Source: Sphingomonas ginsenosidimutans (GTDB taxonomy: Bacteria; Pseudomonadota; Alphaproteobacteria; Sphingomonadales; Sphingomonadaceae). Taken from it: 64,000 nt of DNA. The stretch's first letter is position 1. Each line of letters opens with the position of its first letter. Below, in pieces: positions 1 through 10,411 of the stretch. A model generated the notes under the pieces. That model saw only the letters and a program-made list of their open reading frames with translations. It was not told the origin of the DNA and searched no databases. A program made the translations under genes and the position numbers. The stretch lies in NCBI RefSeq assembly GCF_002374835.1, contig NZ_NWVD01000002.1, forward strand, positions 186,001 to 250,000. Reading direction: 5' to 3'.

Positions 1-964
1 TCGCCGCGACACGCGCGTAGATCCCCGACAGCGCGCGGCGATACGGCTCGTCGCTACGGCTCTCGGCGGTGTCGCCGCTCGCCTCGGCCAGCGCCAGCAC
101 GCCCTCGTCGACCACCGCATGGTGCGCGGAGATCGACAGTTCCGCTCCCATCGCGTGCAGCTGGTCCATGTAGAAGCCCAGCACCGCCTGCGCCGCCTTC
201 GCCAGTGCGGTGCGCAGCGAATCGGCGGTCACGAACGGGTTGCCGTCGCGGTCGCCGCCGATCCAGCTGCCCGGCTTCAGGAACGACGGCACCCGCTCGC
301 CCATCGCGCGGTCCCACCTTTGGTACAGCGCCGGGATCACCGGCAGGAACACCTCGCGCAGATAGCTCAGCGCGGTGTCCACCTCGTCGACGACGTACAG
401 CCGCTCGCGCCGCAGCACGCGCGTCTGCCACAGCAGCGCGACCTGGCGCACGATCGCCTCGTCCACCCGGTCGCCGTCGGGCGTCGTGTCGATCCCGCGA
501 TCGCGCAGCGCCATCAACTGGGCGATGCGGTTGCGGTGGTCGATCATGCTCTTGCGCCGCACCTCGGTGGGGTGCGCGGTCAGCACCGGGGCGATCAGCG
601 CATCGTCGAGCAGCGCGGCCACCGCCTCGCGCCCGATCCCCTCGCGCGCCAGCCGGTCGAGCGCGGCGGCCAGGTCGGCCCCCTCCTCCGCGGCGATGCC
701 CTGCCGGTCCTCGGCCAGGTTGGCGAGCATCGAGAACAGCATGAACCCGCGCACAAAATCGAGCGTCTCGTCCAGGTCCAGCGTCCCCAGTTCCGCATCG
801 GGCGATGCCTGGTGGTTGCCGCGATGCCGCTCCACCGATGCTGAGCGGATCGCCTCGGTCCGCTCGTAGAGCTTTTCCCCGCCATACGCGCGGATCACGT
901 CGCCCAGGACGCGGCCCAGATAGCGGACATCGGGATTGTTGGTGATCGGGGGAAGCGTGGCCAT
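1..964 (-). CDS. ppc: Phosphoenolpyruvate carboxylase, N-terminal part (runs off window)
   Basis: Cytosolic anaplerotic enzyme that carboxylates phosphoenolpyruvate to oxaloacetate. About 321 residues are visible, and the C-terminal two thirds, with the rest of the active site, lie left of the window. The start ATG at 964 gives the N-terminus MATLPPITNNPDVRYLGRVL, matching the family's usual LGxVLG opening. The catalytic-histidine motif TAHPTE is present, with His131. A downstream SWIGGDRDGNP segment is also a PEPC hallmark. The gene is the last of a minus-strand run below the EF-hand and HNH genes, 32 bases after the EF-hand stop. Identification is firm; the length of the whole gene cannot be judged. 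Confidence 0.95.
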   Translation of the reverse strand, partial: MATLPPITNNPDVRYLGRVLGDVIRAYGGEKLYERTEAIRSASVERHRGNHQASPDAELGTLDLDETLDFVRGFMLFSMLANLAEDRQGIAAEEGADLAAALDRLAREGIGREAVAALLDDALIAPVLTAHPTEVRRKSMIDHRNRIAQLMALRDRGIDTTPDGDRVDEAIVRQVALLWQTRVLRRERLYVVDEVDTALSYLREVFLPVIPALYQRWDRAMGERVPSFLKPGSWIGGDRDGNPFVTADSLRTALAKAAQAVLGFYMDQLHAMGAELSISAHHAVVDEGVLALAEASGDTAESRSDEPYRRALSGIYARVAA

Positions 965-996
965 GGCGCCTTTGCTGCGCTGCACCAGCGCCGCGG

Positions 997-1437
997 TCAA
1001 CCCGCCTTCGACGCAGCGGTGTTGCTCGCCGGCTCGTCTGCGGGGGTCGGCAGGTCGGTTTCGTGCTGCTCGCGCGCCCGCTCGCGCTCGTCGCTGGTCA
1101 CCGTGCCGTCGTGGTTGGCATCCTGCCGGTCGAACCGCGCCATCATCCAGCGGCTCCATTCCTCGTTCGAGATCGCGCCGTTTCGGTTCGCGTCGATCTC
1201 GTCGAACCGGTCCTGCAGCCGCTTCGGCAGTTCGTTGCGGGTCAGCTTGTCGTCGTTGTTGACGTCCAGGCGCCGGAACCGCCGCTCCACTACCCCGCCG
1301 AAATCCAGCCGCGACATCACGAAGGGCGGGACGTAATTGTCGAGCGCGCCGTTCTCCAGCGCCTTCTGCTCCTCGCTCGTGCCGGAACAGGCGGCCAGCG
1401 CGATCGCGCCGGCTACCACCACCAATGTCGTGCGCAT
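997..1437 (-). CDS. EF-hand calcium-binding lipoprotein
   Basis: Predicted envelope lipoprotein of 146 residues. The start at 1437 places a signal peptide with lipobox LAAC at the N-terminus (lipidated Cys17); an upstream in-frame ATG at 1476 would bury this signal and was not used. Three canonical 12-residue EF loops are visible: Asp58-Glu69, Asp82-Glu93 and Asp106-Glu117, each with acidic or Asn residues at positions 1, 3 and 5 and Glu at 12. The tail is Pro/Ala-rich. EF-hand proteins of this kind are common in sphingomonads, but the partner and role are unknown. It lies between the HNH nuclease and ppc on the same strand. Confidence 0.88.
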   Translation of the reverse strand: MRTTLVVVAGAIALAACSGTSEEQKALENGALDNYVPPFVMSRLDFGGVVERRFRRLDVNNDDKLTRNELPKRLQDRFDEIDANRNGAISNEEWSRWMMARFDRQDANHDGTVTSDERERAREQHETDLPTPADEPASNTAASKAG

Positions 1438-1456
1438 GCTTGTCCCGGCTCCGTCG

Positions 1457-2026
1457 TTACGCTTCCAGCTCAACATCCCAATAGAGCCAGTCGTGCCATG
1501 TTTCGTGCAGATAATTCGGCGGGAAGCGCCGGCCGTGTTCCTGGAGGTGCCAGCTGGTCGGGCGGATCGGCTCGATCGCCAGCGGCATGCCCGCCTGTCG
1601 CGGGGTACGCCCGCCCTTCTTCAGGTTGCACGGCGCGCACGCGGTGACGACATTCTCCCAGGTCGTCCGCCCGCCCTGCGCCCGCGGGATGACATGGTCG
1701 AACGTCAGCTCGCGCTTGGTGCTGCCGCAATATTGGCAGGCGAAGGTGTCGCGCAGGAACAGGTTGAACCGCGTGAAGGCGGGGAATTGCGACGGCCGCA
1801 CGAACTGCTTCAGCGCGATCACCGACGGCAGGCGCATCGTCTGCGTCGGGCTGCGCACCTCGCGCTCGTAATGCGCGACGATGTCGACACGGTCCAGGAA
1901 CACCGCCTTCACCGCGGTCTGCCACGGCCAGATGCTCAGCGGGTAATAGGACAAGGGCGTATAATCGGCGTTCAGCACCAACGTGGGGCAACTGTCCGGA
2001 TGCCGGATCAGATCGGGATGGAACAC
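1457..2026 (-). CDS. HNH endonuclease family protein
   Basis: A 189-residue HNH nuclease of the type conserved across alphaproteobacteria. Zinc-binding CxxC pairs are Cys97/Cys100 and Cys130/Cys133, and between them lies the HNH core with His111 (TFDHVIPRAQGG) and Asn125 (WENVV). The GTG start at 2026 was chosen because a purine-rich GGGGGACG stretch precedes it and because the conserved family N-terminus (FHPDLIRHPDSCPTLVLNAD) begins there; the frame is open further upstream but that part looks non-coding. The stop is 19 bases before the EF-hand gene. The cellular substrate of this family is not established. Confidence 0.88.
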   Translation of the reverse strand: MFHPDLIRHPDSCPTLVLNADYTPLSYYPLSIWPWQTAVKAVFLDRVDIVAHYEREVRSPTQTMRLPSVIALKQFVRPSQFPAFTRFNLFLRDTFACQYCGSTKRELTFDHVIPRAQGGRTTWENVVTACAPCNLKKGGRTPRQAGMPLAIEPIRPTSWHLQEHGRRFPPNYLHETWHDWLYWDVELEA

Positions 2027-2174
2027 GCTTCGACGTCCCCCTTTCCGCTTTCGTGCCGGGGCATGTCGCCCATCGGCGTGACGACATGATGACACCCCGC
2101 GCGACCGGGTCAAGGCTGGTCGCGGCGAAGCGGTTGTGCCACGACGCCGGGCACCCCTTATCAACGGACCTTCC

Positions 2175-3974
2175 ATGTCGACCCATTCCGCCCGCCTCGC
2201 CGCGCTTCGCGAACAATTGTCGCAGATGCGCCTCGACGGTTTCGTCGTGCCGCTGACCGACGAGCATATGAGCGAATATGTCGGCGCCTATGCCCAGCGG
2301 CTGGCGTGGCTGACGGGGTTCCAGGGGTCGGCGGGCGCCGCGGTGGTGCTGCCGGCGGAGGCCGCGATCTTCACCGACGGGCGCTATACGCTGCAGGTGC
2401 GCGAACAGGTATCCGCCGACGACTGGCAGTTCGTCGGCGTCCCGGACACCAGCATCGCCGCCTGGCTGCGCGACCATGCCCCGGCCGGCGCGCGGGTCGG
2501 CTACGATCCGTGGCTGCACACCGCGGCCTGGGTGGAGGAGGCGCGCGCCGCGCTGGCGGCCGCCGGGGCCGAATTGGTCGCAGTGGAGGCCAACCCGGTC
2601 GACGCGGTGTGGCCCGACCGCCCCGCCCCGTCCGATGCGGTGATGACGGTGCAGCCCGATGCGGTCGCCGGACGCTCCTCGGCGGCCAAGCGCGCCGATG
2701 TCGCCGACTGGCTGGGCAGCGCGGGCGCCGATGCGACGGTGATCGCCGCACTCGATTCGATCGCCTGGCTGCTCAACGTGCGCGGCGCGGACGTTGCGCG
2801 CACCCCGGTCGCGCTCGCCTATACGATCGTCCATGCGGACGGCACCGCCGACCTGTTCGTTTCCCCCGACAAGGTGACGCCGCCGGTCGCCGAGCATCTG
2901 GGCAACGCCGTCCGCGTCCATGATCGCGCCGCCTTCGCCGCGGCGTTGGCGGGCCTGTCGGGCAAGCGCGTCGCGATCGACCCGGCCTTTTCCGTGGCGG
3001 CGATCGCGCAGGCGGTGGAGCAGGGCGGCGGCACCGTCCTGCCGCTGCGCGATCCGGTGATCGTGGCCAAGGCGACCAAGAACCCGGTCGAGATCGCCGG
3101 CCACCGCGCCGCCTCGATCCGCGACGGCGCGGCGCTGACGCGGTTCCTGCGCTGGATCGCGGCGGAGGCGCCCAAGGGCGGGCAGACCGAATTGTCCGCG
3201 GCGGCGCAGCTCCACCGTTTCCGTGCCGAAACCGGGGTGCTCAGGGATCTGTCGTTCGACGCCATTTCCGCGACCGGGCCGCACGGCGCGATTCCGCACT
3301 ACCATGTGACCGAGGAATCGAACCTCGCGATCGCGCCGGGCCAGCTCTACCTGATCGATTCGGGGGGACAGTATCAGGACGGCACCACCGACGTGACCCG
3401 CGTCGTGCCGATCGGCGCCCCCGCCGCGGAGATGCGCGATCGCTTCACCCGCGTGCTGAAGGGGCATATCGCGCTGGCCACCGCGGTGTTTCCGCGCGGG
3501 ACGACCGGCGGGCAGCTCGACGCGCTGGCGCGGCTGCCGCTGTGGCAGGCGGGGCTCGATTTCGCGCACGGCACCGGCCACGGCGTCGGCAGCTTCCTGT
3601 CGGTGCACGAAGGGCCGGCGCGGATCGCCAAGCCCAGCTATGGCGGCACCGGCCCGTCCGAACCGCTGCTGCCCGGCATGATCCTCTCGAACGAGCCGGG
3701 ATATTACAAGGCGGGCGACTTCGGCATCCGCATCGAGAATCTGTTGCTGGTGGTCGAGCGCGACCTGCCTGGCGGCGAAGCGACGATGCTGGCGTTCGAG
3801 ACGTTGACGCTGGCGCCGATCGACCGCGATCTGATCGATCCGGCCCTATTGACGGAAGCCGAACTGATGTGGCTCAATGCTTATCACGCCCGCGTCGCCG
3901 ACGAATTGGCGCCGGCGCTGGGTGGGGAGGATCTGGCATGGCTCACATCAAGGTGTTCGCCCGTCGTACGCTGA
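2175..3974 (+). CDS. M24B family Xaa-Pro aminopeptidase
   Basis: A 599-residue cytosolic metallopeptidase that removes N-terminal residues before proline. It has the three-part architecture of the long (XPNPEP1-like) aminopeptidase P: two creatinase-like N-terminal domains and a C-terminal pita-bread domain. Metal ligands are visible: Asp395 and Asp406 in the DSGGQYQDGTTDVTR segment, the HGTGHGVGS motif (His465/His469), and the glutamates of NEPGYY and GIRIEN. The ATG at 2175 follows GGACC, and the first residues MSTHSARLAALREQL are typical. It is divergently arranged from the HNH nuclease gene across 148 bases. Confidence 0.95.
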   Translation: MSTHSARLAALREQLSQMRLDGFVVPLTDEHMSEYVGAYAQRLAWLTGFQGSAGAAVVLPAEAAIFTDGRYTLQVREQVSADDWQFVGVPDTSIAAWLRDHAPAGARVGYDPWLHTAAWVEEARAALAAAGAELVAVEANPVDAVWPDRPAPSDAVMTVQPDAVAGRSSAAKRADVADWLGSAGADATVIAALDSIAWLLNVRGADVARTPVALAYTIVHADGTADLFVSPDKVTPPVAEHLGNAVRVHDRAAFAAALAGLSGKRVAIDPAFSVAAIAQAVEQGGGTVLPLRDPVIVAKATKNPVEIAGHRAASIRDGAALTRFLRWIAAEAPKGGQTELSAAAQLHRFRAETGVLRDLSFDAISATGPHGAIPHYHVTEESNLAIAPGQLYLIDSGGQYQDGTTDVTRVVPIGAPAAEMRDRFTRVLKGHIALATAVFPRGTTGGQLDALARLPLWQAGLDFAHGTGHGVGSFLSVHEGPARIAKPSYGGTGPSEPLLPGMILSNEPGYYKAGDFGIRIENLLLVVERDLPGGEATMLAFETLTLAPIDRDLIDPALLTEAELMWLNAYHARVADELAPALGGEDLAWLTSRCSPVVR

Positions 3975-4078
3975 TCGTCGCGGGACTTTTCGGGGCGCTG
4001 GGCGCCGCCTCGCTGGGCGCGTGGCAGGGGATCGCCGCCGCCTTCACGCTGGGTCATTACGCCGCGGCGACGCGCTGA
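3938..4078 (+). CDS. Small predicted membrane protein, unknown
   Basis: A 46-residue frame that starts inside the last codons of the aminopeptidase gene, in another frame. The ATG at 3938 has a very good ribosome-binding site, GGGGAGG, 7 bases upstream. The product starts with a short basic segment (KVFARR) followed by one hydrophobic helix (about residues 12-36), so it would be a single-pass membrane peptide. Its 3' end overlaps the convergent small gene at 4044-4223. I recognise no family. The ribosome-binding site and helix favour expression; overlap on both sides keeps confidence moderate. Confidence 0.45.
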   Translation: MAHIKVFARRTLIVAGLFGALGAASLGAWQGIAAAFTLGHYAAATR

Positions 4079-4223
4079 CCGGCTGCTCGCCGTCGCCGAG
4101 CGGGGGACCGTCCTGCGCCGCGGCAGCGCGCGCCTGCGCCTTGCGCCGTTTCAGATTGGCGCGCAGCTGCTCCGCGAGCCGCGCCGCCCGCCCGTTCCGC
4201 GCGTCTTCATCCCGATCGCTCAT
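4044..4223 (-). CDS. Small charged hypothetical protein
   Basis: A 59-residue soluble protein beginning MSDRDEDARNGRAARLAEQL. The first half is an arginine/alanine-rich amphipathic stretch likely to form one helix or a short coiled coil; the C-terminus is disordered and proline-rich. Small proteins of this shape are frequent beside tRNA genes in sphingomonads, as far as I recall, but no function is known. The start at 4223 was preferred to the in-frame ATG at 4259 because the conserved-looking part begins here. Confidence 0.6.
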   Translation of the reverse strand: MSDRDEDARNGRAARLAEQLRANLKRRKAQARAAAAQDGPPLGDGEQPVSASPRRNDPA

Positions 4224-4252
4224 CCTTTTCGCGCTAGCCGCGCCGATCCGGC

Positions 4253-4281
4253 TTGACAATCGGCCCTACCTCGTCTCTTAG
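4253..4281 (+). promoter_or_regulatory. Probable promoter of tRNA-Thr
   Basis: A perfect -35 hexamer TTGACA at 4253-4258 is followed after 17 bases by TCTTAG at 4276-4281 as a weak -10. The expected transcript start is near 4288, about 22 bases before the tRNA. It is one of the few consensus -35 boxes next to a gene in this GC-rich window. Confidence 0.5.
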
Positions 4282-4309
4282 GCCCGCTCCCGCCCGCAAG
4301 GTGGTGAGT

Positions 4310-4384
<75 letters not shown>

Positions 4385-4474
4385 TTTTTCCCTGACAGAT
4401 CATCCGGCCGGACCGTGCGGCGCACGCGGGACGCACCGCCGTGCCGGACATGCCGGACGACGGCGCCAAACGCC

Positions 4475-5791
4475 TCAATCCTCCGCGATCAGGCTGTCCT
4501 GCCGCGTGTCGCGCATCCGCAGATAGACGATCAGCGACACGCCGATCATCGCGGTGACATACCAGTAGAAGCCCTGTTCCCACCCGGACGACTTGAATTT
4601 CAGCGCCACCCATTCGGCGGTGCCACCGAACAGCGTATTGGCCAGCGCATAGGGCAGCGCGACGCCCAGCGCGCGGATGTGCGCGGGGAACAGCTCCGCC
4701 TTCACCACCGCGTTGATCGAGGTATAGCCCGTCACGATGATCAGTGCGGCCATCACCAGCAGCCCCGCGGTGAACATGTCCTGCGTATGCTGGAGCGCGG
4801 TGAAGATCGGATAGGTGAACAGCATCCCCGACACGCCGAACGTGATCATCAACGGCTTGCGCCCGATCCGGTCGCTCAGCGCGCCGGCCACGGGCTGGAG
4901 CAGCATGAAGACGAACAGCGTCACCGCATTGATCTGCGTCGCGGCTTCCTTGGTGAAGCCGGAGGTGTTGACCAGGAACTTCTGCATGTAGATCGAATAG
5001 GCGTAGAAGGCGAGCGTACCACCCGCGGTCAGCAGCATGACCAGCGCGGTTTCCTTCGGATGATGACGCAGCAGCGCAAGGAAGCCCGATTTCGGCGCAT
5101 CGCCCTTGCTGACGTTCTTGAAGCTCTGCGTCTCGGCCAGCCCGCGGCGCAGGCGGAAGACGACGACGGCGAGCACCGCGCCGACCGCGAACGGGATCCG
5201 CCAGCCCCATTCCTCCAGCGCCGGCTTGCTCATCACGTTCTGGAGCAACAGCAGCAGCAGGATCGCGAGCAGCTGGCCCGAGATCAGCGTGACATATTGG
5301 AACGACGAGAAGAAGCCGCGCCGGTCCTTGCCCGCCATTTCCGACAGATAGGTCGCGCTGGCGCCATATTCGCCGCCCACCGACAGTCCCTGCATCAACC
5401 GCGCGATCACCAGCAGCGCCGGCGCGGCGACGCCGATCGTGGCATAGCCGGGAGTCAGCGCGATGATGAGCGAGCCGGCACACATCAGCGTGACCGACAG
5501 CGTCAGCCCCGCCTTCCGGCCGTGGCGATCGGAATAGACGCCCATTACCCACGCACCGATCGGCCGCATCACGAAGCCGACGGCGAACACCGCTGCGGCG
5601 CTCAGCAACTGCGCGGTCTGATTGCCGCTGGGGAAGAAGTGCGGCGCGAAATAGAGCGTGAAGGCGGCATAGACGTACCAGTCGAACCATTCGACCAGAT
5701 TGCCGGTCGATCCGCCGATAATCGATTTCAGCCGCATGTTGGTCGTCGGTGGCGCGTCCTGCGCGGCATCGGTCATGGGTAGGGTCGCCAT
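4475..5791 (-). CDS. MFS transporter, metabolite:H+ symporter (KgtP/ProP-like)
   Basis: A 438-residue inner-membrane transporter with about 12 helices. It has the MHS-family signatures: GNLVEWFDWYVYAAF at the first helix, SDRHGRKAGL in the 2-3 loop, LSVGGEYGASATYLSEM in helix 5, and DRIGRKP in the 8-9 loop. Relatives carry alpha-ketoglutarate, dicarboxylates, shikimate or osmolytes. The ATG at 5791 has GGGAGAG upstream. It is divergent from a DctB/DctD-like sensor-regulator pair, suggesting organic-acid uptake controlled by that pair (inference). The exact substrate cannot be read from sequence. Confidence 0.9.
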   Translation of the reverse strand: MATLPMTDAAQDAPPTTNMRLKSIIGGSTGNLVEWFDWYVYAAFTLYFAPHFFPSGNQTAQLLSAAAVFAVGFVMRPIGAWVMGVYSDRHGRKAGLTLSVTLMCAGSLIIALTPGYATIGVAAPALLVIARLMQGLSVGGEYGASATYLSEMAGKDRRGFFSSFQYVTLISGQLLAILLLLLLQNVMSKPALEEWGWRIPFAVGAVLAVVVFRLRRGLAETQSFKNVSKGDAPKSGFLALLRHHPKETALVMLLTAGGTLAFYAYSIYMQKFLVNTSGFTKEAATQINAVTLFVFMLLQPVAGALSDRIGRKPLMITFGVSGMLFTYPIFTALQHTQDMFTAGLLVMAALIIVTGYTSINAVVKAELFPAHIRALGVALPYALANTLFGGTAEWVALKFKSSGWEQGFYWYVTAMIGVSLIVYLRMRDTRQDSLIAED

Positions 5792-6095
5792 CTCGTCTCT
5801 CCCGATTTCGTTCGGTTGCATCATCAGAAGCGGAAACTGCCCGGCTGCGCGAGCATGGCGCAACGGGCATCGCCCGCGCCCGCCGGCACGACGGTGCGGC
5901 GGGCGAAGCGGGGACCATCACAGGTGGGAAAAGCCATCATCCATCCTCTCGCGCCCGATGTTTCGGCACGTCGGCAGCATGGGGCCGGCGGCGCGATCGG
6001 CCAAATCGCCGGACCCGCGGGTTTTTTATATGTTATTCCAATGACCTACATCATATCAAGCTTGTCGACGGCCGCCCGCCCGTGCACGATTCCGC
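5792..6095. promoter_or_regulatory. Divergent intergenic region, transporter / sensor kinase
   Basis: These 304 bases separate the MHS transporter from the histidine kinase. No gene is visible. Most of the region is GC-rich, but 6021-6060 is strikingly AT-rich for this genome and contains an inverted repeat ATATG (6028-6032) / CATAT (6052-6056); this is the likeliest place for divergent promoters or regulator binding. I see no convincing sigma-54 -24/-12 element facing either gene. Confidence 0.4.
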
Positions 6096-7894
6096 ATGAC
6101 AGGCACCGCAAAAGTGCAGCATCCTGCAACGATGCCGCCCCGCCGCGTCCTTCCGCTGACCCTGGCCTGCGTTGCCGCCGCGACGATCGGGCTGCTCGTG
6201 TGGGTGGCGGCGGGGGCGTGGCTCGGCCGGTCGGCGATCACCGATCTGCGCGACGAGGCGCAGCGCGTGGCCGCACAGCAGAACCGGCTGTTCGCCAGCG
6301 ACCTGATGCAGTTCCGGCTGCTGCCGCTGGTGCTGGGCGAGTATACCGATCTGGACGAGGCGCTGCGCCGCGGCGACACCGACGCGCGGCGACGGATGGA
6401 TGGCAAGCTGAAGCTGCTGGCGGAGCGGACCGGCGCGCCCGTCCTCTACCTGATCGACAGGAACGGCCGCACCGTGTCGGCATCCAACGCCGATACCGCC
6501 GAAAGCTTCGTCGGGCGCGATTACCGGTTCCGGCCTTACTTCATCCGCGCGATGCAGGACGGCGCGGCGGAATATTATGCGGTCGGCAACGTCAGCGGAC
6601 GTCCCGGTTTGTTCCTGACCCGGCGGATCGGCACCGCGAACGATCCGGCGGGGGTGATCGTCGTGAAGGTGGAATTCGACAAGCTGGTGCGGATCTGGCG
6701 CGGCGATCCGGGCCAGACCTTCATCATCGACGGGCGCGGCATCATCCTGCTGGCGACCGACCCAGCCGAACGGTTCCGCGTCACGCGGCCGCTGACCGCC
6801 GCGGCCCGCGGCGCGATCGCCGGCGCATCGCAGTTCGGCGCGGCCCCGCTGGCGCCCAGCCGCTATGTATGGGCCGGCAACGGCACCGCGCGGGCGCCGG
6901 ACGGTGCGCGTCTGATCGTCGGCTCGGCGGCGATGCCGGTGCCCGGCTGGCGGCTGGTCCACGTCGCCCCGGTGGCCGCCGCGCTGCGCGACGCGGCCAA
7001 TCTCGCGCGACTGATCGGTCTGGTCGCGGCATTGCTGGCAGGGATCATCGCCGGCCTGCTGCTATGGCGGATGACCCGCGCCGCGGATGCCGCCCGCGAA
7101 CGCGCCGCGCTGGAAGCCGCGGTCGCGACCCGTACCGCCGAACTGCGCGACGAGATCGCCGAGCACGCGCGGGTCGACCGCCGCTTCCGCGAGGCGCGCG
7201 AGGAACTGGCGCAGGCGAACCGGCTGGCGTCGCTGGGGTCGATCACCGCTGGGCTGGCGCATGAGATCAACCAGCCGGTCGCGACGATCCGCACCCTGTC
7301 CGAAAACGCGCGGGCGCACCTGGACGCCGGGCGCCTGGACCGGGTGGCCGCCAACCTGGACAGCGCGATCGCGCTGACGGCGCGGATCGGCGCGATCACG
7401 CACGAAATGCGCGGGTTTGCGCGGCGCGGGACGGGGACGATCGGCCCCGTCCCGCTCGACGCGGTGATCGCGGGGACCCGCCTGCTGATCGGCGACCGCT
7501 TTCGCGCCGCCGGGGTCGCGCTGGACTGGCCTCCGCCCGGGCAGCCATCAGTGATCGCGGGGCGCGTCCGGCTGGAACAGGTGCTCGTCAATCTGCTCCA
7601 GAACGCGCTCGACGCAGTGGCGGGGCGTGCCGGCGCGCAGGTCGCGCTGACGGTCGACGCCGACGGCACCAGCGTCGCGCTGACTGTCGCCGACAATGGC
7701 CCGGGGATCGACCCGGCGATCGCCGGCCAGATTTTCGACCCCTTCGTCACCGGCAAGCGCGACGGGCTGGGACTGGGGCTGGGGATCGTGCACGATATCG
7801 TCACCGCCTTCGACGGAAAGGTCGCCGTCACGCGCTCGCCGCTGGGCGGGGCGGCGTTCCGCATCACCGTCGCGCTGGCGAGGGAGACACCGGA

Positions 7895-7898
<4 letters not shown>
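6096..7898 (+). CDS. Sensor histidine kinase, DctB-like
   Basis: A 600-residue membrane sensor kinase. One N-terminal helix (about residues 14-36) and a second near 300-325 enclose a large periplasmic region that looks like the double-PAS/Cache sensor of C4-dicarboxylate sensors, with the DctB-like segment VGRDYRFRPYF. After a helical linker come the H-box AHEINQPV (phosphorylated His) and an ATPase domain with N-box LLQNALDAV, DNGPGID, and a glycine-rich GLGLGLGIV lid. It overlaps the downstream regulator gene by 4 bases. An alternative ATG at 6132 is possible. It would phosphorylate the regulator in response to an external organic acid (inference). Confidence 0.9.
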
Positions 7899-9187
<1,289 letters not shown>

Positions 9188-9309
9188 CCGGCGGCGACCG
9201 CAAGAAATGTCGAAAAGCCGGACAATCACGTGCAACGCCCGCTGGCGTCGGCTGCGCTACCTGTGACAGCCTTGCGAGGCCGTTCGAAAGCGTTTGCAGG
9301 AGAGGGACC

Positions 9310-9438
9310 ATGGGGTGCGCGTTCGCCACGATGCCGCCAGCGGCCGATCCGGCGATGACGCGAACGACGGTCGTCATCACGTCGCAGGGGAACGGCGCCG
9401 GGTGCCGTTCCGCAACCATGAACGGAGCTGGGACATGA
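9310..9438 (+). CDS. Possible 42-codon leader frame coupled to the SDR gene
   Basis: A short frame starting MGCAFATMPPAADPAMTRT. Its ATG at 9310 is preceded by a strong ribosome-binding site (AGGAGAGG), and its TGA overlaps the SDR start as ATGA (9435-9438). The peptide resembles nothing I know and is not clearly membrane-bound. The arrangement suggests translational coupling of the dehydrogenase to a leader frame. It could be fortuitous in a GC-rich sequence. Confidence 0.35.
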   Translation: MGCAFATMPPAADPAMTRTTVVITSQGNGAGCRSATMNGAGT

Positions 9439-10235
9439 CCGTCGCCCCCTTCTCGCTCGCCGGCAAGCTGGCGCTGATTACCGGCGCCGGTTCCGGCATC
9501 GGCGCCGAAACCGCGCGCCAGTTCGCCGCGCTCGGCGCGCGCGTCTTGGCCGCCGATATCAACCCCGACACTGCCGCCGCGACCGCCACGGCGATCGGCG
9601 GCGGCGCACAGGCCATGCAACTCGACGTGTCCAGCCCGGATGACTGGACGCGCGTGTACGGCACGATCGGGCGCGAGCACGGACATCTGCACGCGCTGGT
9701 CAACAATGCGGGGATCATGATGTCGGCACGGTTCCAAGATGCGCCGATCGCCACGCTCCACCGTCAACAGGCGATCAACGTCGACAGCCTGTATGCCGGC
9801 ATGCAGGGCGCGCTGCCGCTGCTGCGCGCGGCGCGGGCGGCGGGCGCGGAAACCACCGCGATCGTCAACGTCTCGTCCGTCTATGGCATGGTCGCAGGTT
9901 CGCAGTTCGCGGCGTATAGCGCTACCAAGGGTGCGGTGCGCGGCCTGTCGCGCGCGGTCGCGTTCGAGCTGGCGAAGGAAGGGATTCGCGTCAACACCGT
10001 CCTGCCCGGCCCGGTCGCCACCAACCTCGGCGCGGACTGGGATCCGCCCGTCGATGCCGATGGCAACCCGATTTCCCCGGAAGCGGCGCTCGCCGCCTGG
10101 ACCAGCCTGATCCCGATGGGGCGGCTGGGCGAACCGCGCGACATCGCGCCGGTGATCGCCTTCCTGGCCAGCGACGCGGCGCGGTTCGTCACCGGGGCGG
10201 AATTCGTCGCTGATGGCGGCTATACCGCGGGCTGA
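9435..10235 (+). CDS. SDR family NAD(P)-dependent oxidoreductase
   Basis: A 266-residue classical short-chain dehydrogenase. Cofactor motif TGAGSGIG is at residues 16-23, structural NNAG at 90-93, catalytic Ser147/148 (NVSS), Tyr161 and Lys165 (YSATK), and the C-terminal FVADGGYTAG closure is typical of SDRs. It would oxidise or reduce a hydroxyl/keto group. The ATG at 9435 overlaps the stop of a possible leader frame. It precedes an AraC regulator and an alcohol dehydrogenase on the same strand, fitting a catabolic role; the substrate is unknown. Confidence 0.93.
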   Translation: MTVAPFSLAGKLALITGAGSGIGAETARQFAALGARVLAADINPDTAAATATAIGGGAQAMQLDVSSPDDWTRVYGTIGREHGHLHALVNNAGIMMSARFQDAPIATLHRQQAINVDSLYAGMQGALPLLRAARAAGAETTAIVNVSSVYGMVAGSQFAAYSATKGAVRGLSRAVAFELAKEGIRVNTVLPGPVATNLGADWDPPVDADGNPISPEAALAAWTSLIPMGRLGEPRDIAPVIAFLASDAARFVTGAEFVADGGYTAG

Positions 10236-10411
10236 CCCCCACGCGCGCGATATTCGCGATGATCGGGTACAGCTGTTCTATAAGTCCGCTGGTCGTGATA
10301 CATCGCTCGCGGTGCAAGCGCCGCCGCGACGGTGCCGCGCGACCCTCCCGGATGGGCGCACGGACCGCGACGTCATCCCGCGGCCTGCCGACGGAGTGGG
10401 AGAGGTCGATC

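Noticed and set aside
1470-3608. A 712-codon open frame antisense to the aminopeptidase and overlapping the HNH gene
   Set aside because: No recognisable domain; both real genes under it have intact catalytic motifs.
5955-5975. GG-N10-GC arrangement resembling a sigma-54 promoter near the sensor kinase gene
   Set aside because: Only the minimal dinucleotides match, the -12 side is poor, and such matches are common in GC-rich DNA.
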